From: Deltaproteobacteria bacterium
Lineage (GTDB): Bacteria; Lernaellota; Lernaellaia; JACKCT01
Direction: 5' to 3'
NCBI GenBank assembly: GCA_020633895.1
Contig: JACKCT010000002.1
Span: forward strand, 310,001 to 374,000
Length of the DNA: 64,000 nt
In this document: positions 33,444 through 44,680 of the stretch, in pieces
How the letters are laid out: each line of letters begins with the position of its first letter
Numbering within the stretch: the first letter of the stretch is position 1
The notes under the pieces: generated by a model
What the model was told of the DNA's origin: nothing
What the model saw: the letters and a program-made list of their open reading frames with translations, nothing else
Databases searched by the model: none
Translations under genes and position numbers: made by a program

Positions 33444-34742
33444 TTAAGTCGTCGAACGGCGCGCTCGCCAGATTTCCCACGCCAGCAGCGGCACGACCGG
33501 GCCGTACTCCACGAACGCAAACCAGGGCGGCAGCGCAAAGGCGCCGGTTTGCATTTCGTGGATTGACGCCAGATGGGCGAAAGGCAGCGTGGCGCCCAGC
33601 CAGAAGAGCGTCGGCGAGCCGGTGAACGGCAGGAAGGCCAGGGCCCAGGCGACATACCAGACGTGGGCGGTGGGTGTCCCCAGGATCCAGCACAGGCCGA
33701 TCACCGCTCCCGCGCGCCATGGATCGACACGCCGCCATGCCAGCAACGCGACGATCGCGGCGGTGACGACGGCGATGAGGATCTTGGCGACGGTGCGGTC
33801 GCCGGTGGCCCATCGGAGCAATTCGTACACCGAGCCGTTGAAGGCCCACGTGTCGGCGTAGCGCCCCAGGCCTTCGACCAGCGACGGCCCCGCGCCGAGA
33901 AACGGCACGTACGCCAACGCCACCAACGCGGGCAGCGCCAGGATCCAACGTCGGTCGCGCAGGCGCATCGCGACCAGGGGCGCAAAGACGACGGGGTAGA
34001 ATTTGACCAGGACGCCTCCGGCGAGAGCGGCGACCGAGGAACGTTCCCGTCCGGCGTCGAGCGACAAGAGCGCGAGAAGAAGAAAAGCGACGCCCATCGC
34101 GTCGCTGTGGCCGTGTCCGGCGAATTCGACGAGTACGATCGGCGAGGCGGCCCACGCGACGACGCGCCCCGTCGGCAACTCTCGGCGGCGCAGCGCCAGG
34201 ACGATCAGCCCGGCGCACGCGACGTCAAACAACGCCGCCATGGCTTTGAACGAACGGGGGCTGTTATTGATGTCGCCGGCGAGGGCGAACGCGGCCTGGG
34301 CGAGAGGGGGGTAGACCGTCTTGACACTCCTATGGTTCATTTTATCGTACGCCACCGCGCCCAAGGCCTCGGCGTTTTCCGGCGTGGGAGGCGTGGCGTA
34401 GGGATTGAGCCCCTGGCGCAGGACCTGACCGTCCCAGAGATAGCGGTAGACATCGCCGGACAGCTCAGGCGGCGCCAGGACGAACAGCAGTCGCGCCAAG
34501 AGGCCGAACGCCGCCACCGCCGCCAAGTGCGCGCGTTTGTCGCTTCGCCAAAAGGCCCAAACGGCGCCGAGCCACGACGCCACCAGCGTGGCCATGATGG
34601 CGACGAACGACGCGGGGTGGGTGATGGCCGAAGGAAATCTCCAGGCGATCAGCCCCGCGACGCACGGCAGCATCAGGCACGCCCATCCGATGGGGAAACG
34701 TTTCCGGTCCCACGACGACGGCCACGGATCGTCGGAAAGCAT
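33444..34742 (-). CDS. GT87/DUF2029-like polytopic mannosyltransferase-type protein
   Basis: The ATG at 34742 gives 432 residues; earlier in-frame starts up to 34949 run into the coding region of the divergent gene and are rejected. There are about ten membrane segments and the signatures of lipid-linked-sugar-dependent transferases: SGDVYRYLWDGQVLRQG with the early acidic residue and VKTVYPPLAQ. This is typical of the GT87/PIG-M-like group that uses polyprenyl-phosphate sugars on the outer face of the membrane. The acceptor is unknown. It is divergent from the cellulose-synthase-like gene with 55 bases between starts. Confidence 0.75.
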   Translation of the reverse strand: MLSDDPWPSSWDRKRFPIGWACLMLPCVAGLIAWRFPSAITHPASFVAIMATLVASWLGAVWAFWRSDKRAHLAAVAAFGLLARLLFVLAPPELSGDVYRYLWDGQVLRQGLNPYATPPTPENAEALGAVAYDKMNHRSVKTVYPPLAQAAFALAGDINNSPRSFKAMAALFDVACAGLIVLALRRRELPTGRVVAWAASPIVLVEFAGHGHSDAMGVAFLLLALLSLDAGRERSSVAALAGGVLVKFYPVVFAPLVAMRLRDRRWILALPALVALAYVPFLGAGPSLVEGLGRYADTWAFNGSVYELLRWATGDRTVAKILIAVVTAAIVALLAWRRVDPWRAGAVIGLCWILGTPTAHVWYVAWALAFLPFTGSPTLFWLGATLPFAHLASIHEMQTGAFALPPWFAFVEYGPVVPLLAWEIWRARRSTT

Positions 34743-34797
34743 GACGATTTCTATATCATCGAATCGGCGGCCGTGACATACGCGTCCCGGGCGAATC

Positions 34798-36441
34798 ATG
34801 AGCGAGGTCAGGCCCTTGCCTCGAAAAAGTGTGAAGACATGGATGACGAACCATCCGCGAGCGACGATCGCCCTGGGGATCACGGCCCTGGTGGCCGCGC
34901 CGCGTGTGTGGTGGCTCGTCCAGGCCATCGTCTGGTCGCCGGTCTTCATGGAGGGCGTGGTCGCCGCCTATTTCCTGACGCTCGTCGGGCTGGCCGTTTT
35001 CGGCGCCCATCGCTACGTCGTGCTCTATCTTTTCCACCGCCACAAAAACCACCGGGACGATCCGCCGCCGGGGCGCTTTGACGACCTGCCGCCGGTGACG
35101 GTGCAATTGCCGCTGTACAACGAGATGTACGTCGCCAGCCGCCTCGTCGACGCGGTGGCGCGTTTGGACTACCCCCGCGACCGCCTACAGATCCAGGTTC
35201 TGGACGACTCCACGGACGAGACGCGGGGCGTGGTGGACGAGGCCGTCGCGTTTTGGCGCGGGCAGGGGGTGAATGTCGAGGCGGTGCGTCGGCCGACGCG
35301 GGAAGGCTTCAAGGCCGGAGCGCTGGAGTTCGGCCTGGCGAGCGCGACCGGCGAGTTCATCGCCGTCTTCGACGCGGACTTCGTTCCCCGCGCCGATTTC
35401 CTCAACCGCACGGTGCATGAATTCACCGACCCGTCGATCGGCATGGTGCAGGCTCGGTGGGAGCACCTCAACGAAGGCTATTCCATCGCCACGCGCCTAC
35501 AGGCCCTGTACCTGGACGGACACTTCGTCATGGAGCACGCCGCCCGCAACTGGTCGGGGCGTTATTTTAACTTCAACGGCACCGCCGGTATCTGGCGCAA
35601 GCAGGCGATTTTGGACGCCGGAGGCTGGCAGCACGACACGATCACGGAAGATCTGGACCTGTCCTACCGGGCTCAGATGGCGGGATGGAAGTTCAAGTAC
35701 TTGCTCGATTACGCCGTGCCCGGCGAGTTGCCGGCGCTGCTCTCCGCCTTTCGCTCGCAGCAATACCGCTGGGCCAAGGGCGCGATCGAAACGGCGCGCA
35801 AGATCCTGCCGCCCCTGTGGCGCGGGCCGTATCCACTCAAGGTCAAGATCGAGGCGACGGTGCATCTGCTGTCGAACTGCGCTTATCTCCTGGTCGCGTT
35901 GCTATGCCTGTTGTCCGGGCCGAGCATGATGATCCGGGTGCATATGGGGTGGCGGGCGACGGCGTGGCTGGACCTGTTGCTGTTCATGATCGTGTCGTTT
36001 TCCATCGGCGTGTATTACCTGGAATGCCAGCGCGTCATCGGCAAGAGCGTGCGGCGCGCGGCGTTGTACCTGCCGCTGTTGATGGGCCTGGGCATCGGCA
36101 TGGTGGTCAACAACGCCCGGGCCGTCGTGTCCGGAATGCGCGGACGCAAGAGCGCGTTCGTGCGCACCCCCAAGCACAAAATCGAGACACGCGGCGACAC
36201 GGTCCTGGGCAAGAAATACCGCGCCGCGTTCAATTCCACGATCCTCGTCGAGGCGCTGGGCGCGTTGTTTTTTATTCCGCCGCTGCTCTACGCCATTCGG
36301 TATGACGTGTGGGTTTCGGTGCCGTTTCAGCTTTTGTTCTTCACCGGCTTTTCCTACCTGGTGCTCGCCACGTTGATGCAAACGGCCCGAACCGCGTGGT
36401 CCCTGCGCGGCCGAGGCATCGTCGGCGAGGACACGGTTTAG
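34798..36441 (+). CDS. GT2 cellulose-synthase-like processive glycosyltransferase
   Basis: The 547-residue protein has two N-terminal membrane segments, a GT2 domain (VTVQLPLYNE, VLDDSTDETR, FDADFVP with DxD-type Asp residues, TEDLDLSYR) and the QQYRWAKG motif (QxxRW), then several C-terminal helices. This is the arrangement of CslA/cellulose synthase-type beta-glycan synthases that extrude the product. No PilZ domain or BcsB partner is present, so the product is not necessarily cellulose; mannan-like polymers are also made by this branch. The next glycosyltransferase gene begins at the next base. Confidence 0.88.
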   Translation: MSEVRPLPRKSVKTWMTNHPRATIALGITALVAAPRVWWLVQAIVWSPVFMEGVVAAYFLTLVGLAVFGAHRYVVLYLFHRHKNHRDDPPPGRFDDLPPVTVQLPLYNEMYVASRLVDAVARLDYPRDRLQIQVLDDSTDETRGVVDEAVAFWRGQGVNVEAVRRPTREGFKAGALEFGLASATGEFIAVFDADFVPRADFLNRTVHEFTDPSIGMVQARWEHLNEGYSIATRLQALYLDGHFVMEHAARNWSGRYFNFNGTAGIWRKQAILDAGGWQHDTITEDLDLSYRAQMAGWKFKYLLDYAVPGELPALLSAFRSQQYRWAKGAIETARKILPPLWRGPYPLKVKIEATVHLLSNCAYLLVALLCLLSGPSMMIRVHMGWRATAWLDLLLFMIVSFSIGVYYLECQRVIGKSVRRAALYLPLLMGLGIGMVVNNARAVVSGMRGRKSAFVRTPKHKIETRGDTVLGKKYRAAFNSTILVEALGALFFIPPLLYAIRYDVWVSVPFQLLFFTGFSYLVLATLMQTARTAWSLRGRGIVGEDTV

Positions 36442-37125
36442 ATGCGCGTCGCCGGGGTGATCCCCGCCCTCAACGAAGCCGCGTCCATCGGCGAGGTTCT
36501 ACGCCAAATCCCGAAAGACCGTGTCGAACGGGTCGTCGTCGCCGACAACGGATCCACCGACGCCACGGCGCAAGTGGCTAGGGAGGGCGGGGCGATTGTG
36601 GTGTCGGAGCCGCGTCGAGGCTACGGACAGGCGTGCCTGGCGGCGCTGGATTATCTGCGACAAAATGAGCCGCCGGACGTCGTCCTCTTTCTCGACGCCG
36701 ACCTCTCCGACTTTCCCGAAGAGGCCCACCTGCTGCTCGACAAAATCACGGAAGGCTACGACCTGGTGATCGGCTCGCGGGTGCGTTTGGCGCGGAAAGA
36801 CGCGCTGCTGCCCCAGGCCCGATTCGGCAATTGGCTTTCGACGCGCTTGGTTCGGTTATTTTATGGAGAGCGATTCACCGATTTGGGGCCGTTTCGCGCG
36901 ATCCGGTGGGAGGCGTTGGAGCGCATCGCCATGGCGGACACCAACTTCGGCTGGACCGTCGAGATGCAGGTCAAAGCCGCCAAACATGGGCTGCGTTGCG
37001 CGGAGGTGGACGTGCGTTACCGCCCCCGCCACGGTGACAAATCCAAAGTCACCGGCACCTTGCGCGGCACCGTCGGCGCGGGCACGAAGATTTTGTATGT
37101 GATTTTTCGCGAGTTGCTTTCGTGA
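36442..37125 (+). CDS. GT2 glycosyltransferase, dolichyl-phosphate-sugar-synthase-like
   Basis: The 227-residue protein is a single GT2 domain without membrane segments: VAGVIPALNEAASIGEVL, VVVADNGSTDATAQ, LFLDADLSDFPEE and GDKSKVTGTLRG. It resembles polyprenyl-phosphate mannose/glucose synthases. Directly abutting the CslA-like gene, it probably supplies or decorates the same product. The stop codon is followed at once by a composite repeat element. Confidence 0.88.
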   Translation: MRVAGVIPALNEAASIGEVLRQIPKDRVERVVVADNGSTDATAQVAREGGAIVVSEPRRGYGQACLAALDYLRQNEPPDVVLFLDADLSDFPEEAHLLLDKITEGYDLVIGSRVRLARKDALLPQARFGNWLSTRLVRLFYGERFTDLGPFRAIRWEALERIAMADTNFGWTVEMQVKAAKHGLRCAEVDVRYRPRHGDKSKVTGTLRGTVGAGTKILYVIFRELLS

Positions 37126-37499
37126 TTTCAGAGCCGCGACCTGTAGGGAGCGGGTTGGTCCGAGCAACGAGAACGATGGGTGCCACACTTTCGCGAGACC
37201 GCCAGGTCGAGAGAAGGTGTGAATTGCGATGTCCGCGCCGCGAGCCGTAGCGAGCGGGTGACGGTTACGTGGTCGATCATGGGCTCAACCAGACAGAGCC
37301 CCAAGCGTCAGCACGGGGTCGTCGAGCGGTTCGAATTGGTGAGAGTCGAGGCCAAAGCCAATTGCTTGTTCGTGGCCAACCGCTCACTACAGTTCGCGGC
37401 TCCGTTCGGTCGAATCCGTTTCCGACAACGAAAGCGTCACCCGCTCGCTACCCGCCTACGCCAAGGCTACGGCGAGGTAAGCGGCTCGCGGCTCTGAAA
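37126..37499. mobile_element. Composite repeat element with 14-bp terminal inverted repeats
   Basis: TTTCAGAGCCGCGA (37126-37139) and its exact complement (37486-37499) bound 374 bases that hold no gene. Inside are a GAGCCSCGACC copy (37129-37160) and a degenerate one near 37284, a half REPIN (37178-37222), and a perfect 17-bp inverted pair (GTAGCGAGCGGGTGACG at 37247-37263 and its complement at 37435-37451). It fills the gap between the GT2 gene and the convergent lipoprotein gene and supplies that gene's stop codon. It looks like a non-autonomous element or nested repeats. Confidence 0.6.
37178..37222. repeat. Half copy of the REPIN-like element
   Basis: GGGTGCCACACTTTCGCGAG and then AGAGAAGGTGTG match one arm of the elements at 8319 and 40057. 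The opposite arm is missing. Confidence 0.7.
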
Positions 37500-38105
37500 G
37501 GACGATACGTTCGCCAACTGCCCCAGCCGCCGGTCGAATTTCTGCGCGAAATCGAAGATCAACGCGAACAGCGCGTTGTTGATCGCCTGGCCCTCGCGGG
37601 GGTTGCGCAGGGTCGAGCCCATGACGCCGTATTCCCCGTCGTCGCGCATCCACGTCGCGATCGGGCGCGGCCCCGGCCGGCCGATGCCTTCGACAAGCAT
37701 GCCGATCTTATGCCCGTCGGACAGACGCAGAATCGTGACGTCCATGCTCAGCGTCACACTCGGCCCCGGGTCGACTTCCTTGTAAAAATCCGAGACTTGC
37801 ACCACCGCGTCGAACCCGGCGGCGGGCATTTCGTCCAGCACCGCCACGTCGCGCACCATCGCCGAGGTCGCCTCGCGAAGCCCGTCGAACAGGGCCTTGT
37901 CCACGGCGGAATTCAGTTCGGCGTTCATTCCCGGAAACTTGGCGAAGTGGGGACGGCGGACGATCGCGACGCTCAGCGTGGCCTTTTTTTGCGCCTCCGG
38001 TTGCTGCGCGACATGAAACGCCTGCCCGAAATGCAGCGGCGGCGCGCAAGCGGACAACAAGGCCGCCAAAACGCCGATCAGGGCGAGGGGAAAACGAGTT
38101 CTCAA
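37467..38105 (-). CDS. Lipoprotein of unknown function
   Basis: A TTG at 38105, with GTGGAG nine bases upstream, gives 212 residues starting with a classical lipoprotein signal: RTRFPLALIGVLAALLSAC. An ATG at 38144 would add a polar stretch before it. The mature part has VAIVRRPHFAKFPGMN, several beta-like segments and a RDDGEYGVMG stretch; it resembles general outer-membrane lipoprotein folds but no family is recognised. The last eleven residues (FQSREPLTSP and neighbours) and the stop lie in the composite repeat element. Confidence 0.65.
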   Translation of the reverse strand: MRTRFPLALIGVLAALLSACAPPLHFGQAFHVAQQPEAQKKATLSVAIVRRPHFAKFPGMNAELNSAVDKALFDGLREATSAMVRDVAVLDEMPAAGFDAVVQVSDFYKEVDPGPSVTLSMDVTILRLSDGHKIGMLVEGIGRPGPRPIATWMRDDGEYGVMGSTLRNPREGQAINNALFALIFDFAQKFDRRLGQLANVSSFQSREPLTSP

Positions 38106-38213
38106 GATTATAGGCTCCACGTCGATAAGTAGATCGGGTACCATTGCGTCCAGTCGGCGTCAACCGACGCCCCTACGCGGCAAACGCCACCACGAAAGCC
38201 ACGGAGTCGATTC

Positions 38214-40046
<1,833 letters not shown>

Positions 40047-40056
40047 TGATTGGATT

Positions 40057-40163
40057 CGGGTGCCACACTTTCACGACGCCGACAGGCGGCGGGAAGGTGT
40101 GAACTGATCGAAAACGGACGCACACCTTCTCTCGGACTTGTCCTCGCGAAAGTGTGGCACCCG
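40057..40163. repeat. REPIN/MITE-like element, complete copy 2
   Basis: The 107-bp element has the same outer 16-bp inverted repeats as the copy at 8319 (CGGGTGCCACACTTTC and complement) and the inner GAAGGTGTG/CACACCTTC pair, with a different central spacer. It lies between glmS and the convergent ntrX-like gene. Confidence 0.85.
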
Positions 40164-40188
40164 TCATCCCGCGTCGTTCTAATTCGCC

Positions 40189-41559
40189 CTACGACACCTT
40201 CTCCGGATCAATTCCCAGCGCTTTGATGCGTCGATGCAGGTGCGAGCGCTCCACGCCGATCGCCTCGGCGGTGCGGGAGACGTTGCCCTGATTCTCGGTG
40301 AGTTTGCGGACCAGGAACGCCCGCTCGAACTCGGCCTTGGCTTCCTTCCAATCGCTCTGCGCCATGACCCCTTCCAACTCGGTCTCGCCCGCCGCGCCGG
40401 GCTTGAGGGCGCCGCGCACATCCGCGCCGGTGACGGTGGACTTGGGCGTCATGATGACCAGACGTTCGACGATGTTCTTGAGTTCGCGCACATTGCCCGG
40501 CCAATTGTATTCGGTCATCAACTTGACCGCGTCCTCGTCAAATTGCTTGGTGGGCAGGGCCGAGCGGGTGCAGAAGTGCTCGATGAAATAGTCGATGAGC
40601 AGCGGAATGTCCTCGCGACGCTGGCGCAGCGGGACGATGTGCAGCGGGATGACATTGAGGCGAAAGTAGAGGTCCTCACGAAACGCGCCGTCCTTGATCA
40701 TGCCTTCCAGGTCGCGATTCGTCGCGGCGATGACCCGCACGTCGACCGTGATCGACTCGGTGCCGCCCACGCGTTCGAATTTCTGTTCCTGGAGGATGCG
40801 CAGGATCTTGGCCTGCGTGGTCAGGTCCATGTCGCCGATCTCGTCCAGGAAGATCGTCCCGCCGTCGGCCAGATCGAACTTGCCCCGCTTTTTCGACACC
40901 GCCCCGGTAAACGCGCCTTTCTCATGGCCGAAGAGTTCCGATTCGATGAGTTGCTCGGGCAGGGCGGCGCAGTTGACCTCGATGAACGGCTTGTCCCGAC
41001 GATTGGAATGCAAGTGGATCTGCTGGGCGACCAGTTCCTTGCCGGTGCCGTTTTCGCCGGTGATGAGCACGCGGGAATCGGACGGCGCGGCCCGCTCCAC
41101 CTGGGCCTTGAGGTCGCTTACGGCCTCGGACCGGCCGATGATTTCGTACTTGCTCTCGATGGTCTGGCGCAGGCGCCGGTTCTCGGATTTGAGCTGCGTC
41201 ATGTCCAGGACGTTGCGGGCGGTGAGCAGCACCTGGTCGATGGACAGGGGCTTTTCCAGCAGGTCGACGGCGCCCATCTTGATCGCCTTGACCGCCGTCT
41301 CGATGGTGCCGTGGCCGCTGATCATGATAACCGGCAGATCCGGGTCGCGCTTCTTGATTTTTTTGAGCACCTCCATGCCGTCGATGCCGGGCATCCAGAT
41401 GTCCAGCAGCATCAGGTCCGGCGTGGTCTCGTCCAGCAGCTTGAAGGCCGCCGGGCCGTCGGGGGCGGTGGAGACGCGAAATCCCTCGTCCTCGAAAATG
41501 CCCGCCAATGTGGTGCGGATGTCCGCCTCGTCGTCGACGATCAAAACGTGTTTATTCAT
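40189..41559 (-). CDS. ntrX: Sigma-54-dependent response regulator, NtrX-like
   Basis: The 456-residue protein has a receiver (acceptor Asp53 in LLDIWMPG), an AAA+ domain (Walker A GENGTGKE, sigma-54 contact loop EKGAFTGAVS, Walker B TIFLDEIGDMD) and a Fis-type helix-turn-helix at the end (GVERSHLHRRIKALGI). It activates sigma-54 promoters when phosphorylated. GGAGG precedes the ATG. It follows an NtrY-like kinase gene by 65 bases on the same strand, so the two form a pair. The NtrX name rests on partner and context. Confidence 0.9.
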   Translation of the reverse strand: MNKHVLIVDDEADIRTTLAGIFEDEGFRVSTAPDGPAAFKLLDETTPDLMLLDIWMPGIDGMEVLKKIKKRDPDLPVIMISGHGTIETAVKAIKMGAVDLLEKPLSIDQVLLTARNVLDMTQLKSENRRLRQTIESKYEIIGRSEAVSDLKAQVERAAPSDSRVLITGENGTGKELVAQQIHLHSNRRDKPFIEVNCAALPEQLIESELFGHEKGAFTGAVSKKRGKFDLADGGTIFLDEIGDMDLTTQAKILRILQEQKFERVGGTESITVDVRVIAATNRDLEGMIKDGAFREDLYFRLNVIPLHIVPLRQRREDIPLLIDYFIEHFCTRSALPTKQFDEDAVKLMTEYNWPGNVRELKNIVERLVIMTPKSTVTGADVRGALKPGAAGETELEGVMAQSDWKEAKAEFERAFLVRKLTENQGNVSRTAEAIGVERSHLHRRIKALGIDPEKVS

Positions 41560-41624
41560 GGCGGCCTCCCGTGGCCGGGGAGGAAACGTGCGATGGGAAT
41601 GTCGGCCAGCGATGCGTCATGGGA

Positions 41625-44042
41625 TTACCCGAAGTTGATGATATCCGTGGCGTCGCGCGGGGCGACGGCGAGGGTGAGGGGAAAGGTGACGACCACGCAC
41701 GTGCCCTTGGGCTCGTTGTCGCGCATGTCGATGTTCGCGCCGTGATCCTGGAGGATCTGGTGCACAATGGCCAGGCCCAAGCCCGTTCCCATTTTCTTCG
41801 TCGAAAAATACGGCTCGTACAGCCGCGCCCGATACGCGTCCGGCAGCCCCACGCCGTCATCAATGACATGCACGTACACGCATTCGTTCTCCTGGTCCAC
41901 GCCGGTGCGAATAAGCACTTCGCCCTGGCCCGTGACCGCGTCGACGGCGTTGTCCAACAGGTTGATGAACACTCGTTTGATCTGGGAGCGGTCCAGATTG
42001 AGCATCGGCAAGTGGTCGTCGGCGACGAAGGTGAAGCGCACGTCGGCGTGGGCTTCCGAGTAGAGCACGATCGTTTCGTTGATGATTTCGTTGAGCTGGT
42101 TGGGACGCAGTTGCACCTCGGCCAGGCGGGCGAAGTCGGAAAACTCCTGCACCAGGCGCTTCATCTCCGAGACCTGGCGGATGATCGTGGCGGTGGACTC
42201 GAAGAAAACCTGATCCGCCTCGTCGGTGAAGCGATTCCCATACCGCCGACGCAGTCGCTGGGCCGCCAATTGGATGGGCGTGAGCGGGTTTTTGATCTCG
42301 TGGGCGATGCGCCGCGCAATCTCCCGCCAGGCGGCGACACGTTTGGCCTTGATCAATTCGGTCAGGTCGTCGAGCACCATGACGGCCACGATGTCCTCGC
42401 CGCCCACGCTGGTCGGCAGGATCGTCAGGCGCATCAGGATCATGCGCGACTCGCCCTTGATGGACGCCTCCACCTCCCGTTCGACCGTCTGTCGCGCGTC
42501 CTGATTGAACGAATGCATGATCTCGTCAATCTGGGAGCGGGTGAACGCGCCGCCGAAGGCGTCGTGGTAATGGCGGCCGACGACCGATTCGTCCAGGCCG
42601 AGGATCTGTATGGCCTGCTTGTTGATCGTCGAGACCTTGCCGTCCAGGGCGAAGCCCACCACGCCGGTGGTGATGTTCGCCAGGACTGTCTCCATGTATT
42701 GCCGCCGCTGTTCGAGCACCAGATTGGTTTCGCGCAGGTCGTTGTTGGCCCGCGTCGCCTCCTCGCGAGAGGTTTTCAAATCCTCGATCATGCGGTTGAA
42801 GGAATTGATCAGCCGCCCCATCTCGTCGGTGGCGGAAATCTCGATGCGGGCGTCCAGGTCCCCCGCCGCGACCAGCTCCGTCGCTTCGGCCATGCGTCGG
42901 ATGGGCACGGCTATGCCTCGGGCGAGGAAGAACCCGAACCACGTGGCCGCGAAGAAGATGAACATCGAAATCAACGCGAAGATCACGATGTAGCTGGACA
43001 TGATGGGGTCTTTGAGCAGCAGAAGCTGGCGATAGTCCTCGTAGGTCTTGCGAATGGCCTGCATCCGTTGCAGGACGCTTTTCGGAACGAAATAGCTGAC
43101 CACCACGGCGGCGACCACCTGGTCGTCCACCGTCACCGGCGCCACGCCCCGCACCACTTCGCCGTCCCGGAAGGGATAGATTTCGGTGGTCGTTCGGCCT
43201 TGGAAGCCCTTGGCGAGGAAGTCGTTGATCGACCGGCCCTCTTCGTCCCGGATGCGCTTGCGCTTGGCCGAAACGAAGACGGGCGTTTTTTTCGACGGGG
43301 TGTAGATCTCCACCATGCCCAGATTGTATTCGCGCTGCTTGGCGTTGATGTGGGCGGCGACGTGGCCCGTGTCGAACAGGCGCTGAATGCGCTCCTCGCC
43401 CGAGTTGACCAGCGACGTCGATTTCGCCGGGGGTTTGTCGCCGTCGGCCGCCGCGGCCTCGGGAGCCGCCGCCTCGGGAGCTTCGGGCGCGGGAGGCGCA
43501 GCCGGGGAGGGGGCCTCCAGGTGCTCGCCCTGGGCCAACTGCTTGGCGAGCGACTGGGCGAAGAACTGGGAGTTCTTCTTGTAGGTGCCGTAGTAGTTTT
43601 GGGCGACCTCCACCGATTCGGACAGGCTCGTCTCGATTTGCAGCGAGAACCAGTTGTCGATCGAGCGCGTCACGAAGGTCCACGCGGCGTAGAACATGAT
43701 GATCGTCGGGATCAGGGCGAAGCCGGTAAACGCCACGACCAGGCGGGCGCGAAGCTGGGAGCCCAGGATCTTTTGCCGACGCTCGAACAGCAGCTTGGCC
43801 AGGTTGCGCAGGATCAGGAACAGCAGGACGCAGATGAAGATGACGTTCAGGTTGATCAGGCCGAAGAACAGGATGTTGCTCCAGAAGGAGTACACCTTGG
43901 GGATCGGCAGGGCGATGCGTTCGACCAGGAACAAAACAAACAACAGCGCCAGGATGGCCATCGCCCACTTGAGCTCGCGGCGCATGCGGCGGTCGGTGAC
44001 TTTGGGGTCGGGGAGCTTGTCGACGTCGCGGGACGGGCTCAT
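41625..44042 (-). CDS. ntrY: NtrY-like membrane sensor histidine kinase
   Basis: The 805-residue kinase has several N-terminal membrane helices, a periplasmic region, HAMP, PAS (GKVSTINKQAIQILG) and the kinase core: REIARRIAHEIKNPLTPIQL (H box), HVIDDGVGLP and GTGLGLAIV (G2-type). The QLRARLVVAFTGFALIPT segment is characteristic of NtrY. The periplasmic part holds an Ala/Pro/Glu-rich insert (near bases 43440-43520) not typical of NtrY. It overlaps the DUF4390 gene by four bases. Confidence 0.9.
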   Translation of the reverse strand: MSPSRDVDKLPDPKVTDRRMRRELKWAMAILALLFVLFLVERIALPIPKVYSFWSNILFFGLINLNVIFICVLLFLILRNLAKLLFERRQKILGSQLRARLVVAFTGFALIPTIIMFYAAWTFVTRSIDNWFSLQIETSLSESVEVAQNYYGTYKKNSQFFAQSLAKQLAQGEHLEAPSPAAPPAPEAPEAAAPEAAAADGDKPPAKSTSLVNSGEERIQRLFDTGHVAAHINAKQREYNLGMVEIYTPSKKTPVFVSAKRKRIRDEEGRSINDFLAKGFQGRTTTEIYPFRDGEVVRGVAPVTVDDQVVAAVVVSYFVPKSVLQRMQAIRKTYEDYRQLLLLKDPIMSSYIVIFALISMFIFFAATWFGFFLARGIAVPIRRMAEATELVAAGDLDARIEISATDEMGRLINSFNRMIEDLKTSREEATRANNDLRETNLVLEQRRQYMETVLANITTGVVGFALDGKVSTINKQAIQILGLDESVVGRHYHDAFGGAFTRSQIDEIMHSFNQDARQTVEREVEASIKGESRMILMRLTILPTSVGGEDIVAVMVLDDLTELIKAKRVAAWREIARRIAHEIKNPLTPIQLAAQRLRRRYGNRFTDEADQVFFESTATIIRQVSEMKRLVQEFSDFARLAEVQLRPNQLNEIINETIVLYSEAHADVRFTFVADDHLPMLNLDRSQIKRVFINLLDNAVDAVTGQGEVLIRTGVDQENECVYVHVIDDGVGLPDAYRARLYEPYFSTKKMGTGLGLAIVHQILQDHGANIDMRDNEPKGTCVVVTFPLTLAVAPRDATDIINFG

Positions 44043-44680
44043 GGCGACGCCTCGCTATCGGCGTCCGGCGCGTCGCCCGCGGGGGGCGCCTCGGCCGGGG
44101 GCTGGGGCGGCAATTCCACCTTGGCCCAGCGCGTCTCGAAGTCCCAAAGGGCTGAAAAGATAAAGAAATCAGACAAGTTCAGCGGCACATCCACCTGGTC
44201 GAGTTGGGCCTTGATCTGGACGTAGTAGGGCCCTTCGTCCGTCAGGGACCCGCGAACCGCGACCGGCATGTCGGTGAACTGCGTCATCAGCTTTTGCGCC
44301 TCGTCGAGGCGGTTGACGGTGATCGTCTGACCTTTTTCGCCCAAAAGAACGGTGTAGACCTCGCGAATGTTATCGTAATGCACCGTCCGGCGGACCTGAA
44401 ATTCGGCGATGCGTTCGTCAAACCACGCGGTCACATGGCGCTTAACGCGAAAAAGGTAGGTGAAGGTGGTGGGGATGCCGGCCTGGATGGCCTCTTCCAG
44501 ATCCTCGGTGAAGGCGCCGTCCACCTGGAAGCTGACAAGATAGGCCTGGCCGTCGGCTCGGGCCGAAAGCTCGGCGATGCCGGCGCCGCGCACGCTCTGG
44601 GCATGGGAAGGCGTTACCCAAGTGCTGAAAAACACTAGGAAAGCAACGAATATCCCCAGGTGGCGTTCAAGACATCGCAT
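44039..44680 (-). CDS. DUF4390 exported protein
   Basis: The 213-residue protein has a signal peptide (about 1-27, SHA) and a DUF4390 domain: YLVSFQVDGAFTEDLEEAI, TTFTYLFRVKR and SDFFIFSALWDFETRW. These proteins are almost always found beside NtrY-like kinases, and the gene overlaps the kinase gene here, so it may sense an envelope or extracellular signal for it. That role is inferred. The low-complexity C-terminus (PPQPPAEAPPAGDAPDADSE) is probably disordered. The 215-base gap upstream (44681-44895) holds nothing recognised. Confidence 0.85.
   Translation of the reverse strand: MRCLERHLGIFVAFLVFFSTWVTPSHAQSVRGAGIAELSARADGQAYLVSFQVDGAFTEDLEEAIQAGIPTTFTYLFRVKRHVTAWFDERIAEFQVRRTVHYDNIREVYTVLLGEKGQTITVNRLDEAQKLMTQFTDMPVAVRGSLTDEGPYYVQIKAQLDQVDVPLNLSDFFIFSALWDFETRWAKVELPPQPPAEAPPAGDAPDADSEASP

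Noticed and set aside
41508-44225. A 905-codon open frame on the plus strand opposite the NtrY-like kinase
   Set aside because: Shadow of the kinase; no domain and no ribosome site.
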